The notes under the pieces were generated by a model, which did no database searches, was not told the DNA's origin, and saw only the letters and a program-made list of their open reading frames with translations. Position numbers and translations under genes: made by a program. A stretch of 48,413 bases of DNA from an uncultured Alistipes sp. (lineage in GTDB: Bacteria; Bacteroidota; Bacteroidia; Bacteroidales; Rikenellaceae), in assembly GCA_947177225.1 (NCBI GenBank), contig CAMWTS010000015.1:1-48413 (forward strand), in the 5' to 3' direction. Shown piece by piece: positions 18,672 to 27,925 of this stretch. Every line of letters begins with the position of its first letter. Position 1 is the stretch's first letter.

Positions 18672-21600
18672 TCAAAGCGCTCGCAGCACTTCGATTCCTT
18701 CGGCTATGTTACGTACTTTCCTAACGGTCATCGCCAATCGATTATTGTGCTGCTTGACCACAAAACGGTCGCTGTCGGCCATGACCTTCCTGAGCAGATT
18801 CATAAACGTATCGCTCTTGTAGTAGGGCGAGGAGTCGTCGCCGACGAACCATACGATCATAAGTCCGTTCTTCACCTTGACACGCTCCATGCCCAGACGC
18901 ACCGCTTCACGGCGCAGACGAACAACGTTCATCAGCTCGACAGCAGCTTCGGGCAATTCGCCGAATCGGTCTTCCAGACGCGAAGCGAAGGCGGCGAGCT
19001 GCTCCTCGGTCTGCAACGAATCGAGCTCGCGATAGAGGCGGAGCTTTTCCGACTGCGAATGCACATAACTGTCGGGCAGAGAGGCGTCCACGTCGATATC
19101 GATAGTGGCGTCGTCGACAAAACCCACGCTCTGCATGGCATTGTTCTCGGCCTCGGTGAGTCCCGACACATCGAGTCCCTCCGAGCGCAACTCCGAGATT
19201 GCCTGCTGCATGATCTTCTGGTAGGTCTCGATACCTATGTCGGCGATAAATCCGCTCTGCTCGGCACCCAGCAGATTGCCGGCACCGCGGATATCGAGGT
19301 CCTGCATGGCGATATTGAAACCCGATCCCAGATCGGAGAACTCCTCGATGGCGCGCAGTCGGCGTCGCGCATCGCCTCCCAGAAATTCGTCGGGCGGAGT
19401 TATCAGATAGCAATAGGCCTTGCGATCGGAACGTCCCACACGGCCGCGCAGCTGATGCAGATCGCTCAGGCCGAACATCTGTGCGTTGTCGATGATTATG
19501 GTGTTGGCATTGGCCACATCGATGCCGTTCTCGACGATAGTCGTCGACAGCAGCACGTCGAACTCACCGTAGATGAAGTCCATGATGAGACGTTCGAGCT
19601 GCTCGGCAGGCATCTTGCCGTGTCCCACGCCTATGCGTGCCTTGGGGCATATCTTGCGAAGCATGGCTTCGACCTTCATCAGATCGTCGACCCTGTTGTG
19701 AACGAAGTAGACCTGCCCGCCGCGCGACAGCTCCTCCTCGATGGCATCGCGTATGATCTCCTCCGAGAAGACATGCGACTCGGTAACGATGGGCTGGCGG
19801 TTGGGCGGCGGAGTGGAGATGATCGACAGATCGCGCGATCCCATGAGCGAGAATTGCAGAGTACGCGGTATGGGCGTAGCCGTAAGCGTGAGCGTATCGA
19901 TGCTCACCGACAGCTGCGTCAGCTTCTCCTTGGCCGCCACGCCGAACTTCTGCTCCTCGTCGATTATCAGAAGCCCCAGGTCGTGGAATTTGACCTGCTT
20001 GCCCAATATCTTGTGGGTGCCGATGATGATATCGATCTTGCCGGCAGCCAGATCGTCCAGGATCTGACGCGTCTGCTTGGCCGACTTGGTGCGATTGAGA
20101 TATTCGACCTTGACGGGAAGATCTCTAAGACGCTCCGAAAAGGAGCGATAGTGTTGCAGCGCGAGTATGGTAGTGGGCACCAGCACCGCCGTCTGCTTGC
20201 CGTCGACAGCCGCCTTGAAGGCCGCACGTATGGCCACCTCGGTCTTGCCGAATCCCACGTCGCCGCAGACCAGGCGATCCATCGGCTGATCCGACTCCAT
20301 GTCGCGCTTGACAGCCTCCGACGCACTCTGCTGATCGGGCGTATCCTCCCACACGAACGATGCTTCGAGCTCCTGTTGCAGGTAGCCGTCGGCCGAGAAG
20401 GCGAACCCTTTCGAGGCCTTGCGCTTGGCATAGAGGGCAATCAGCTCGCGCGAGATATCTTTGACGGCCTTCTTGGTAGCCGATTTGAGCTTCTGCCATG
20501 CCGCACCGCCCAACTTGTGTATCTTGGGCGGCTCGCCCTCGCCGCTCTTGTAGCGCGATATGCGGTGCAGGGCGTGCACGTTGACGAACAATATGTCGTT
20601 ATCCTTGTAGATCAGCTTGATGGCCTCCTTCATGCGACCGTTGTCGTTGAGTTTGACCAATCCGCCGAAACGTCCTACGCCATGGTCGATATGCACCACA
20701 TAGTCGCCCACTTTCAAGGCGTTCAACTCGGCCACGGTCATCTGCTCGTCGCGCTTGATCTCACCACGCAGGCGATACCGCTGATAACGGTCGAATATCT
20801 GATGATCGGTATAGAGACACAACCGAAGATCGTTGTCGACGAATCCCTCGTGAAGTGTTATCGGGAGCGAATCGAAACGCACGTTGCGACGCCCGATCTG
20901 ATGAAATATGTTGTCGAGCCGTTCCAGCTGTATCTTATTCTGAGACAGAATATAAGTCTTGTATCCGCGTTGCGCCTGCGAGATGATGTCATCGGCCAGC
21001 ATCTCGAAATTCTTGTTGAATGCCGGCTGCGGCGAGGTGTGCAGTTCGACGGTATTCGCCGCCGCGCGCTCCCGGACATTGTCTTTGCGCACCGCCACGC
21101 GCATCGGCTGCATGTCGGCAAGCAGAGCATTGCGCGAGGTGAGGAAGGAGTTTATGGCCGACGGTTCGTCGAGCTGTTCGAGCAGTTTGCGCCGTATGTC
21201 GTTGATTCTGCGCAGAGCGAAGTCGGCATCGGAGAACCACATGGTGGCGCTGCCGCCGACAAAACGTGCCAGCGAGACGCGCTCGGCCTCGCATTCGGTC
21301 ATGTTGGGTATGATCTCCACACTGTCTGGTCGTTCGGCCGAGAGCTGGCTCGATATGTCGAAACGGCGCAGCGAGTCGATCTCATCGCCGAACATATCGA
21401 TACGGTAGGGTTTCGACTCGGCATATGAAAAGATGTCGACGATGCCGCCTCGAACGGAGTACTGACCGGGTTGATACACGAACTCCACCTTCTCGAACTC
21501 CATCTGTTCGAGCCGCTCGACGATGCGGTCGATATCGATTCTGTCGCCCACGCTCAGCCGCATGGTCTGTTCGCTCAACCGGCGACGGTCGGCGACAGTC

Positions 21601-21986
21601 TCGGCCAGAGCTTCGGGATAGGTGCACAGAACGATGCTGCCCGTTTGAAAGTTTCTTACGGCCGTCAGAGCCGCGGTACGCTGCACCACACCCTGAGCGT
21701 CCTGCTGAGAATAGGCAATAGAGCGTTTGTAGGCCGACGGAAAGAAATAGACCGAGCTCTCGTCGAGCAGAGCATAGAAGTCATTGGCAAGATAGGCCGC
21801 CGCATCGCGGTCGTCGGCAACGAATATGTGCACACCGCCCATACGCTCGACAGCCGCCGCCGCATAGAGCGAAAAAGCTCCGCCGACCATCTGCGAAAGA
21901 TGGACGGTAGAGCTTTGTCCGCTTAACAGTTCAACGATCTGCGAGAGCTTCGGCGAGCTCTCGACAAGATGTAGCATATCACTCAT
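18672..21986 (-). CDS. mfd: Transcription-repair coupling factor
   Basis: 1104-residue DNA translocase that displaces RNA polymerase stalled at lesions and recruits UvrA. Order of parts: UvrB-like N-domain (about 1-330), the RNA-polymerase-interacting CarD-like domain (about 435-510, with GDYVVHIDHGVGRFGG), the RecG-like helicase (Walker A GDVGFGKT at 575-582, DEEQKFG near 675, TATPIPRTL near 705), and the C-terminal TRCF domain with the QLRGRVGRS helicase motif VI. Length and motifs are complete. It lies 35 bases downstream of rng and 28 bases upstream of coaX. Confidence 0.97.
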   Translation of the reverse strand: MSDMLHLVESSPKLSQIVELLSGQSSTVHLSQMVGGAFSLYAAAAVERMGGVHIFVADDRDAAAYLANDFYALLDESSVYFFPSAYKRSIAYSQQDAQGVVQRTAALTAVRNFQTGSIVLCTYPEALAETVADRRRLSEQTMRLSVGDRIDIDRIVERLEQMEFEKVEFVYQPGQYSVRGGIVDIFSYAESKPYRIDMFGDEIDSLRRFDISSQLSAERPDSVEIIPNMTECEAERVSLARFVGGSATMWFSDADFALRRINDIRRKLLEQLDEPSAINSFLTSRNALLADMQPMRVAVRKDNVRERAAANTVELHTSPQPAFNKNFEMLADDIISQAQRGYKTYILSQNKIQLERLDNIFHQIGRRNVRFDSLPITLHEGFVDNDLRLCLYTDHQIFDRYQRYRLRGEIKRDEQMTVAELNALKVGDYVVHIDHGVGRFGGLVKLNDNGRMKEAIKLIYKDNDILFVNVHALHRISRYKSGEGEPPKIHKLGGAAWQKLKSATKKAVKDISRELIALYAKRKASKGFAFSADGYLQQELEASFVWEDTPDQQSASEAVKRDMESDQPMDRLVCGDVGFGKTEVAIRAAFKAAVDGKQTAVLVPTTILALQHYRSFSERLRDLPVKVEYLNRTKSAKQTRQILDDLAAGKIDIIIGTHKILGKQVKFHDLGLLIIDEEQKFGVAAKEKLTQLSVSIDTLTLTATPIPRTLQFSLMGSRDLSIISTPPPNRQPIVTESHVFSEEIIRDAIEEELSRGGQVYFVHNRVDDLMKVEAMLRKICPKARIGVGHGKMPAEQLERLIMDFIYGEFDVLLSTTIVENGIDVANANTIIIDNAQMFGLSDLHQLRGRVGRSDRKAYCYLITPPDEFLGGDARRRLRAIEEFSDLGSGFNIAMQDLDIRGAGNLLGAEQSGFIADIGIETYQKIMQQAISELRSEGLDVSGLTEAENNAMQSVGFVDDATIDIDVDASLPDSYVHSQSEKLRLYRELDSLQTEEQLAAFASRLEDRFGELPEAAVELMNVVRLRREAVRLGMERVKVKNGLMIVWFVGDDSSPYYKSDTFMNLLRKVMADSDRFVVKQHNNRLAMTVRKVRNIAEGIEVLRAL

Positions 21987-22021
21987 AATCCGTCGGTTTT
22001 ACCTCCTCGCAAGGGAGGCCG

Positions 22022-23566
22022 TTACAACAGCGACGAACCCTTCTCGTTGAGATAGTTCACATCGATCATGCCGACGCTCTGGTCGGCCGTGACCTTGATT
22101 TTGGTCTTGTACTTGTAGCTCCAACGCCTGCGCAGCGACCACAACCCATGGCAGATATACGATGCCACATATGGGCTGACCCTAAGGTTGATATACTTCA
22201 CATGGCGGTCGCACGCCAACAGTTGTATCTGATTCTCTATCTTCTTTTCGAGCAGGATCGTAGGCTCGACGCGGCCGGTGCCGTGGCACGCAGGGCAGAC
22301 ATCGGTGGTCTCCTGCACCGCCACCGGACGCACCCTCTGGCGCGTGATTTGCATCAGTCCGAATTTCGACAGCGGCAGGATAGTGTGCTTGGCCTTGTCG
22401 GTGGCCATCATGCGCGTCATCTCCTCATGCAGCATCTGGCGGCTCTGCGCCTTGTGCATGTCGATGAAATCGACTATGACGATACCGCCCATGTCGCGCA
22501 GACGCAACTGGCGCGCTATCTCCTTGGCGGCAGCAAGGTTGACTTCGAGCGCCGTCTGCTCCTGATTGTCTTCGGCCTTGGTGCGGTTGCCCGAATTGAC
22601 GTCTATGACGTGCATGGCCTCCGTATGCTCGATGATGAGGTAGGCACCTCGGCGCAGCGATACGTATTTTGCGAATAGCGACTTTATCTGTTTGGATACG
22701 TCGAAGTTATCGAATATAGGAACCTGCCCCTTGTAGAGCTTTACCAGTCGTTCCATCTTGGGTTCGATGACCTTTACATAGTTGCGTATCTCGGCGTACA
22801 TCGCCTCGTCGTTGACCGTAATCTGCGAAAACGTGTCGTTCAACGAGTCGCGAATAATGGTATTGGCGCGACTCATCTCGCTCATCAGCAGTGCCGGAGC
22901 CTGATTCTTGCGTATCGCAGCCAATGTCTTGTTCCATCTCTCGACCAGAGAGAGTATGTCCTGCTCGATGTCAGCGTCCTTGGCATCGGCCGCAGCCGTG
23001 CGAATTATGACACCGAAATTTTTGGGCAGCACGGCGGCCGCCACCTTTTTAAGTCGTTTCTTCGCTTCGTTCGAACGTATCTTCTGCGAGATGAATACTT
23101 TCGACGAAAACGGCACCAGCACCACATTTCGACCGGCGAGCGATATGTCGGAGGTCAGACGCGGGCCTTTGGTCGAGATCGCCTCCTTGGCGATCTGCAC
23201 CATAATGGTTTGCCCCACTTCGAGGTACGATCCTATCTTGCCGCTCTTCTCGATGTTCTCTTCGAGCTTCATCGAGTCGACTCTGAGCGAACGCTTGCCG
23301 GGTTGGTGGCTGGCAACGACGCGTTTGAGCGACAGAAACTGGTTGCCCAGATCGAGATAGTGTATGAATGCGTCTTTCTCATGGCCGATGTTGACGAACG
23401 CGGCGTTGAGTCCGGGCATTATCTTACGTACCTTTCCCAAATAGATGTCCCCTACTGCAAAGCCCGTCTGAACCTGCTCCTTGTTGAGCTCGACCAGCAC
23501 TTTGTCTTCGCACAGGGCGATAGAGATCTCGGTTGGATTTACATTGATAATTAATTCTCTGTTCAT
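22022..23566 (-). CDS. rng: Ribonuclease G (RNase E/G family)
   Basis: 514-residue endoribonuclease for rRNA maturation and mRNA decay. The ATG at 23566 is preferred to 23599, because MNRELIINVNPTEISIALCE is the usual Bacteroidetes N-terminus. An S1 RNA-binding domain is at about 35-125. The catalytic magnesium site is marked by DVNSGN near 305 and DFIDM near 350. CPACHGTGR near 410 provides the zinc-link cysteines. It lacks the long C-terminal scaffold of RNase E, which fits RNase G. It follows HU and a 29-residue basic protein and precedes mfd. Confidence 0.94.
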   Translation of the reverse strand: MNRELIINVNPTEISIALCEDKVLVELNKEQVQTGFAVGDIYLGKVRKIMPGLNAAFVNIGHEKDAFIHYLDLGNQFLSLKRVVASHQPGKRSLRVDSMKLEENIEKSGKIGSYLEVGQTIMVQIAKEAISTKGPRLTSDISLAGRNVVLVPFSSKVFISQKIRSNEAKKRLKKVAAAVLPKNFGVIIRTAAADAKDADIEQDILSLVERWNKTLAAIRKNQAPALLMSEMSRANTIIRDSLNDTFSQITVNDEAMYAEIRNYVKVIEPKMERLVKLYKGQVPIFDNFDVSKQIKSLFAKYVSLRRGAYLIIEHTEAMHVIDVNSGNRTKAEDNQEQTALEVNLAAAKEIARQLRLRDMGGIVIVDFIDMHKAQSRQMLHEEMTRMMATDKAKHTILPLSKFGLMQITRQRVRPVAVQETTDVCPACHGTGRVEPTILLEKKIENQIQLLACDRHVKYINLRVSPYVASYICHGLWSLRRRWSYKYKTKIKVTADQSVGMIDVNYLNEKGSSLL

Positions 23567-23658
23567 TAATCGAATTGTTTGATACAATGCACCGATCATA
23601 AATAGGCAAAGCTAAGACCCGATCGCCTTAGCTTTACCTATAATCAGCAAGATTGCCA

Positions 23659-23748
23659 CTACTTCTTCTTATGACGATTCTTACGAAGACGCTTCTTGCG
23701 CTTGTGAGTAGCCATCTTATGACGCTTGTGCTTCTTTCCGTTTGGCAT
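23659..23748 (-). CDS. 29-residue AURKAIP1/COX24 (mS38-like) basic ribosome-associated protein
   Basis: Very small gene. The product has 19 Lys/Arg in 29 residues and reads MPNGKKHKRHK followed by MATHKRKKRLRKNRHKKK. This matches the tiny Bacteroidetes proteins annotated with the AURKAIP1/COX24 domain, related to mitochondrial mS38, which bind the small ribosomal subunit near the decoding site (family knowledge; the match is from memory). It lies between HU and rng, 35 bases after the HU stop. A shorter start at the second Met is possible. Confidence 0.8.
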   Translation of the reverse strand: MPNGKKHKRHKMATHKRKKRLRKNRHKKK

Positions 23749-23783
23749 AGTTGTAAAATTTTTTTATAGGTTATTCTCCGCTA

Positions 23784-24056
23784 CTACTTCACCTTACCTG
23801 CAAAACTTTTCGAAGGCTTGAAGGCCGGAATGTTATGCTCGGGAATGGTAATAGTCGTATTCTTAGAGATATTGCGGGCAACCTTGGTCGCACGCTTCTT
23901 GATTATAAAGCTACCGAAACCGCGGAGATAAACATTCTCGCCGCCGATCATCGAGTTCTTGACGTTCTCCATGAAGGCCTCTACGATAGCCTGTACCTGC
24001 ACCTTCTCTACTCCTGTAGATTTTGCAATCTCGTTTACGATGTCTGCCTTTGTCAT
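23784..24056 (-). CDS. HU-family nucleoid protein
   Basis: 90-residue histone-like DNA-binding protein, working as a dimer to bend and compact DNA. The HU signature is clear: N-terminal helices MTKADIVNEIAKSTG, then GGENVYLRGFGSF, and the beta-arm with IPEHNIPAFKPSK, where the proline at the arm tip intercalates DNA. Full length. It is the first gene of the HU-small protein-rng-mfd run. Confidence 0.96.
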   Translation of the reverse strand: MTKADIVNEIAKSTGVEKVQVQAIVEAFMENVKNSMIGGENVYLRGFGSFIIKKRATKVARNISKNTTITIPEHNIPAFKPSKSFAGKVK

Positions 24057-24073
24057 AACTATAACTGTTTTAA

Positions 24074-24104
24074 TAAAAATAGTAATTTAATATCTTTCCA
24101 CAAT
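24074..24104 (-). promoter_or_regulatory. HU promoter
   Basis: Minus-strand ATTG at 24101-24104, a 19-base spacer, and TATTTTTA at 24074-24081 (one mismatch to TAnnTTTG). It would start the HU-rng-mfd transcript about 15 bases before the ATG. Confidence 0.5.
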
Positions 24105-24284
24105 CAGATAGGCAGCGCCTCCGCCTCCTCTTTCATGACTCCTCTTTGCGCCCTGCCTCACTCCAACCAGTCTGCAAATATACGCCTATTTAATATAATT
24201 TGCAACAAAAACGTAAAAAATTGTATTAATTTATCAGTCGCAACCCACTGTAATGCAAATATAATGCAAAAAGAGTCGATCTCT

Positions 24285-24692
24285 TTAAAATCTGTTCAGA
24301 GCAGAGGCAAGTCCTTCGACGGCCTGATCCAATCCTTTCTGGATCTTTCCGCCTATCATCATGCGCATCATCATGTTAAGTTCGGCATGCAGCACCATGC
24401 GTATGCGAGTGTCGCCGGGCGAGACTTCGTGCAGCTGTATCCAGAATGCGAAATCGATCGGCACGCCGCCCTGATCGCCCACAATCTTAACGTGTTTGGG
24501 CGGCACGCGCTCTTCGATTCTCAGCCTCACTTCAAAGCCTTTCACCTTAAAAGAGCATGTATCCTCGTCGGCCTGCCACTGCTCGACCTTGTCTTGCAGA
24601 GCCGGAGTCAGCATATCCAGCCGCGACAGCAGCGGGAATATTCTGTCGGCCGAGTGTCGTATCTGTTGTTGTTTCGATTCGTATTTTTCCAT
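24285..24692 (-). CDS. SRPBCC (START-like) superfamily protein
   Basis: 135-residue single-domain protein. The pattern of an N-terminal helix (IFPLLSRLDMLTPALQDKV), a beta sheet with FKVKGFEVRLRIEERVPP, and a long C-terminal helix (GGKIQKGLDQAVEGLASAL) is that of the polyketide-cyclase/START fold, which binds hydrophobic ligands. No specific ligand can be named. It stands alone with its own -7 element. A weak 6-bp hairpin overlapping the stop (24270-24286) could serve as a terminator. Confidence 0.75.
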   Translation of the reverse strand: MEKYESKQQQIRHSADRIFPLLSRLDMLTPALQDKVEQWQADEDTCSFKVKGFEVRLRIEERVPPKHVKIVGDQGGVPIDFAFWIQLHEVSPGDTRIRMVLHAELNMMMRMMIGGKIQKGLDQAVEGLASALNRF

Positions 24693-25037
24693 AACCGTTT
24701 ACAATTACGCTACAAATATACACTTTTTTCAGATAAAAGACCCCATCTCGCCGACACATCGCCGCTGCGCTCCATCGCAAACCGTACAAACGCCCCCAGC
24801 CTTCCGAGCCTCACGAGCCGCCACACAGATGACAGCCGCACCGCACCGCCGAGCGGCTCCCCCACTGCTCACAGCCCTGCCGCAGCCAAGCGCCGGCGAA
24901 TTTTGGCGCGTTTTATGGAGAATGCCTCGGATATCATGCGGAGCGAAAAGCCCCCGCCGACACGATGTCGATGCCGCCGGCATGCAGGCGAGACGACAGA
25001 GGGTCACGAATCTTTAATTATATATATTATTGTAGAT
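24693..25037. other. Divergent intergenic region
   Basis: 345 bases between the SRPBCC start and the five-repeat membrane protein. The SRPBCC -7 element is at 24713-24720 and a near -7 (TATTATTG, 25025-25032) abuts the next ATG. The GC-rich middle contains no gene or hairpin I can support. Confidence 0.5.
24713..24720 (-). promoter_or_regulatory. -7 element for the SRPBCC gene
   Basis: Minus-strand TATATTTG, full TAnnTTTG match, about 20 bases before the ATG at 24692. No clear -33 TTTG. Confidence 0.5.
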
Positions 25038-26090
25038 ATGAATTATGGTATAAGCGTTTTGTTCAGAGCCATACCGCTGGTCATGGCCTTGATATGTATG
25101 TTATTCGGCTGGCTGGTCTACGACACGGGCGACGATGCGGCAAGACTGACGGCCGGCACGGTGATATTCTTTCTCGGATCGATCTGCATCGCCCTCTTCT
25201 GCACGGCGGCCACAATCATAAGGCAGATCACAGGCACCTACCGCCCGGCATTGAAATTCGTCTATCCGTTTATCGGCTATGCGGTTGCCATCGCTACGCT
25301 GTGCATAGGCATCTGGATATTTCACACCCACACCGAACAGCCTCTGTTCGTCGCAGGACATGTTGTGGCAGGACTCGGACTCATCACCATGTGCGTCTCG
25401 ACGGCAGCCACCTCGTCGGTGCGTTTCACACTGATTCCCGAGAACTCCAAGCGCAACGACTCCGCACCCAATCCGGCAGCCTATTCGCGAGGCGCAGGCG
25501 CAGCGTTGAATACGATCGTCACACTGGTCGCCATTGCCGCATGGGCATGGGCGATAATACTGCTGCTGCATGCCGACGACAGTGCGTCGTATCTGGTAGC
25601 CGGCACGGTAATGGGCGGCATAGCATGCGTATGCACCGGGCTCATCGCACTTGTAGTCAGCATAGTGCGACAGACGCGCAACACCTACACCGATGCCGAT
25701 CGTCACCGCTGGCCGTCGCTGGTATTGGGCATGGGCACAGCCGCACTGGTATGGGGTGCGATCATAATAATCTTCGACGCCGGAAACAGCTATCGGAACA
25801 TAGGCTGCATAATGATAGGTCTGGGATTGATATGTTACAGCATATCGAGCAAGGTGCTGCTGCTGGCCAAAGTGTGGCGTGCAGACTATCCGCTGGCCAA
25901 GCGCATTCCGCTCATACCCGTGCTGACGGCACTCACGGCGCTCTTCCTGGCGGCATTTCTGTTCGAATACTCCACCGTCGATGCCGACTACTTCACTCCG
26001 GCACACGTGCTGGTGGGCTTCGGCGCAATATGCTTCACGCTGTTCTCGATAGTAAGCATCTTGGAGAGCGGCACATCATCGGGCAAGTGA
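25038..26090 (+). CDS. Ten-helix membrane protein with five internal repeats (possibly DUF2776)
   Basis: 350-residue integral membrane protein of unknown function; I think it may belong to DUF2776, but that is from memory. About ten hydrophobic helices fall into five repeats. Each has an acidic lead-in and an (A/P)G-x-V core followed by a glycine-rich IC-containing helix. The cores are at AGTV 39-42, AGHV 106-109, AGTV 188-191, IGCI 255-258 and PAHV 321-324, roughly 66-82 residues apart. The ATG at 25038 is chosen because MNYGISVLFRAIPL runs straight into helix 1; the open frame continues upstream only as antisense to HU and the SRPBCC gene. It converges on the GNAT gene with a 16-base gap. 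Confidence 0.8.
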   Translation: MNYGISVLFRAIPLVMALICMLFGWLVYDTGDDAARLTAGTVIFFLGSICIALFCTAATIIRQITGTYRPALKFVYPFIGYAVAIATLCIGIWIFHTHTEQPLFVAGHVVAGLGLITMCVSTAATSSVRFTLIPENSKRNDSAPNPAAYSRGAGAALNTIVTLVAIAAWAWAIILLLHADDSASYLVAGTVMGGIACVCTGLIALVVSIVRQTRNTYTDADRHRWPSLVLGMGTAALVWGAIIIIFDAGNSYRNIGCIMIGLGLICYSISSKVLLLAKVWRADYPLAKRIPLIPVLTALTALFLAAFLFEYSTVDADYFTPAHVLVGFGAICFTLFSIVSILESGTSSGK

Positions 26091-26106
26091 TTCCGGCAGC
26101 GGCCGA

Positions 26107-26628
26107 TCACTCGGCTATCCATTGCATGATGATCTCATCGCGATAGCCGTCGGGAGTCCATATCCAATCGCGCCGGCAGCCGCACTCCTCGAATCCGGCA
26201 CTGCGGAACAGTGCCATGCTGGCACGGTTGGAGGCCTCCATGGAGCACCATATCTGGTGTATGCCCAGCGTTTGACGGGCATACCGCTGCACGGCTGCAA
26301 CGGCTGCCGAGGCGTAGCCGTGTCTGCGATCCGACTCGTCGTAGACGAGTATGCCTATGCCAAGGCGGCGCATCTGAGGATCGAAGTCGAACAGATCGAC
26401 GGCACCGACGCTGCGTCCGCGCATATCGTCGATGATAAGACGCAGCTGGCGCGTGGCATAGATGTCAAACCGCTGCTGGTCGACGAAGCGCTGCAACTGG
26501 TCGCGCGAAAACGGGGAGGTGGTGCCGCTCACACGCCACACCTCAGGATCGTTCTCCCAGCGATACATGATCTCCACATCGCTCTGCTCCACGGCGCGAA
26601 GAGTGCACTTTACGGCATCGATCATCAT
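26107..26628 (-). CDS. GNAT-family N-acetyltransferase (RimJ/RimL-like)
   Basis: 173-residue acetyl-CoA-dependent acetyltransferase. The acetyl-CoA loop is in RRLGIGILVYDESDRRHGYA near 88-107, followed by helix AAVAAVQRYARQTLG and IWCSMEASNRASMALFRSAGFEE, the standard motif A and B of RimJ/RimL enzymes that modify protein or small-molecule amines. The substrate is not predictable. It starts 11 bases after the ROK regulator, so the two are probably cotranscribed. Confidence 0.85.
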   Translation of the reverse strand: MMIDAVKCTLRAVEQSDVEIMYRWENDPEVWRVSGTTSPFSRDQLQRFVDQQRFDIYATRQLRLIIDDMRGRSVGAVDLFDFDPQMRRLGIGILVYDESDRRHGYASAAVAAVQRYARQTLGIHQIWCSMEASNRASMALFRSAGFEECGCRRDWIWTPDGYRDEIIMQWIAE

Positions 26629-26639
26629 ATCCGACGCAA

Positions 26640-27869
26640 TTACAGTCCTATAACTTTATTGCGAATCAACATCGCCACACCCCATGCGTTGGCGCTCTCG
26701 TTCATCTTCGATACACGGAACTTGGTGTCCTTGTAGACAAGGTTGAGCGAGTATTTGTTTGTCGACGATTTCAGCGGCAGCATCAGATACTCGCCCGCCG
26801 CAGCCATATTGCCGCCGACGATGACCGTCTCGGGGTTGAACGTATTGATAAGAAACGCCACGGCCTTGCCGACCTTCTCGCCGGCCTCCTCGATAAGTTC
26901 GATCGACAGATTGTCGTCGTTGCGCGCGGCGGCGATGATGTCGTTTATGTGTATGGGCTCGCCACGGTCGTACATCTCGCGCAAAATCGTATTGACCCCA
27001 CTCTTGATGAGCTTGATGATACGCTCCTCGATGGCTATGCCCGACACCTCGGTTTCGAGACAGCCCTTCTTGCCGCAGGCGCATATTATCTCGTTGTCGA
27101 AGAACGGTATATGACCGAACTCTCCGGCAAAACCGTTCTTGCCGTAGTAGAGTTTGCCGTCGATGACGATGCCGATTGCCACACCGCGTCCCATGTGCAG
27201 ATAGAGCACGTTGCTCTCGTTCTTCGACTTGCCGTATGTGTATTCGGCATAACAGCGTGCACGGGTGTCGTTTTCCAGCAGCACGCGAATGCCTATGCGC
27301 GACGATATGATCTCGCACAGCGACTCCTCGCTCGAAGTGAAATATTTGTAGGAGCGACCCGTTTCGGGATTGACACGACCCACTATCGAGACTCCAACGC
27401 CGAGAATCTTGCCGCGCTCGATTCCGCACGTATCGATAAATTCGGCGATGTTGAGACAGATGCGTTCGAGACACTGCGAACGATCGACCAGTTCGAACGA
27501 CGTGTCGGTCGACTCCTTTATTATATTGTTCTGCAAATCAGTGATGACATATGTCATGTGGTCGCGGCCGACGTTTACTCCGGCGAAATAGATGGCCGAG
27601 TTGGCCAGACCGAATACGTTGGGACGCCGTCCGCCGGGCGTCTCCACCTTGCCCAGGTCGTTCACGATCTTCTCATCGACCAGTTCCTGCACGAGCTTGG
27701 TCATCGTCGGCACCGATATATGCAGCTCGCGCGTCAGCTCCGAAAGCGTACATTCGCCATTGACAGCCATATACGCAATGATGTTGCGTTTGATAATGTT
27801 GTTCTTGTGGGTGATACCTTTCAGGTTGGCGTCGGAATCGATGTTGAAGAATTTAGTGAGCGTCGTCAT
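26640..27869 (-). CDS. ROK-family transcriptional regulator (NagC/XylR-like)
   Basis: 409-residue sugar-responsive DNA-binding protein. An N-terminal winged helix-turn-helix (about 30-75, with CTLSELTRELHISVPTMTKL) is joined to a ROK domain (80-405). The ROK zinc site is visible as GHIPFFDNEIICACGKKGC near 250, and the ATP/sugar loops GVSIVGRVNPETG and GNMAAAG are present. Such repressors usually control nearby sugar genes, but the only partner here is a GNAT gene. A perfect 8-bp inverted repeat lies over its promoter region, suggesting autoregulation. Confidence 0.9.
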   Translation of the reverse strand: MTTLTKFFNIDSDANLKGITHKNNIIKRNIIAYMAVNGECTLSELTRELHISVPTMTKLVQELVDEKIVNDLGKVETPGGRRPNVFGLANSAIYFAGVNVGRDHMTYVITDLQNNIIKESTDTSFELVDRSQCLERICLNIAEFIDTCGIERGKILGVGVSIVGRVNPETGRSYKYFTSSEESLCEIISSRIGIRVLLENDTRARCYAEYTYGKSKNESNVLYLHMGRGVAIGIVIDGKLYYGKNGFAGEFGHIPFFDNEIICACGKKGCLETEVSGIAIEERIIKLIKSGVNTILREMYDRGEPIHINDIIAAARNDDNLSIELIEEAGEKVGKAVAFLINTFNPETVIVGGNMAAAGEYLMLPLKSSTNKYSLNLVYKDTKFRVSKMNESANAWGVAMLIRNKVIGL

Positions 27870-27902
27870 CAGCGTATTAATTAAATATTAATATTCCGAC
27901 GG

Positions 27903-27910
27903 CAAATATA
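27903..27910 (-). promoter_or_regulatory. -7 element for ROK-GNAT
   Basis: Minus-strand TATATTTG, full match to TAnnTTTG, 33 bases before the ROK ATG, at the edge of a long AT-rich stretch. Confidence 0.55.
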
Positions 27911-27925
27911 ATAAAAAAATATTGT

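Noticed and set aside
22002..22007. AGGAGG as a Shine-Dalgarno for mfd
   Set aside because: The minus-strand AGGAGG is about 15 bases from the ATG, too far, and can pair with CCTCC nearby; Bacteroidetes rarely use such sites.
24729..25007. 92-residue minus-strand frame upstream of the SRPBCC gene
   Set aside because: Cys/Arg/Ala-rich composition without domain or promoter, typical of a non-coding GC-rich frame.
23835..25037. N-terminal extension of the five-repeat membrane protein
   Set aside because: The open frame runs 401 codons upstream but is antisense to HU and the SRPBCC gene; the ATG at 25038 gives a natural first membrane helix.
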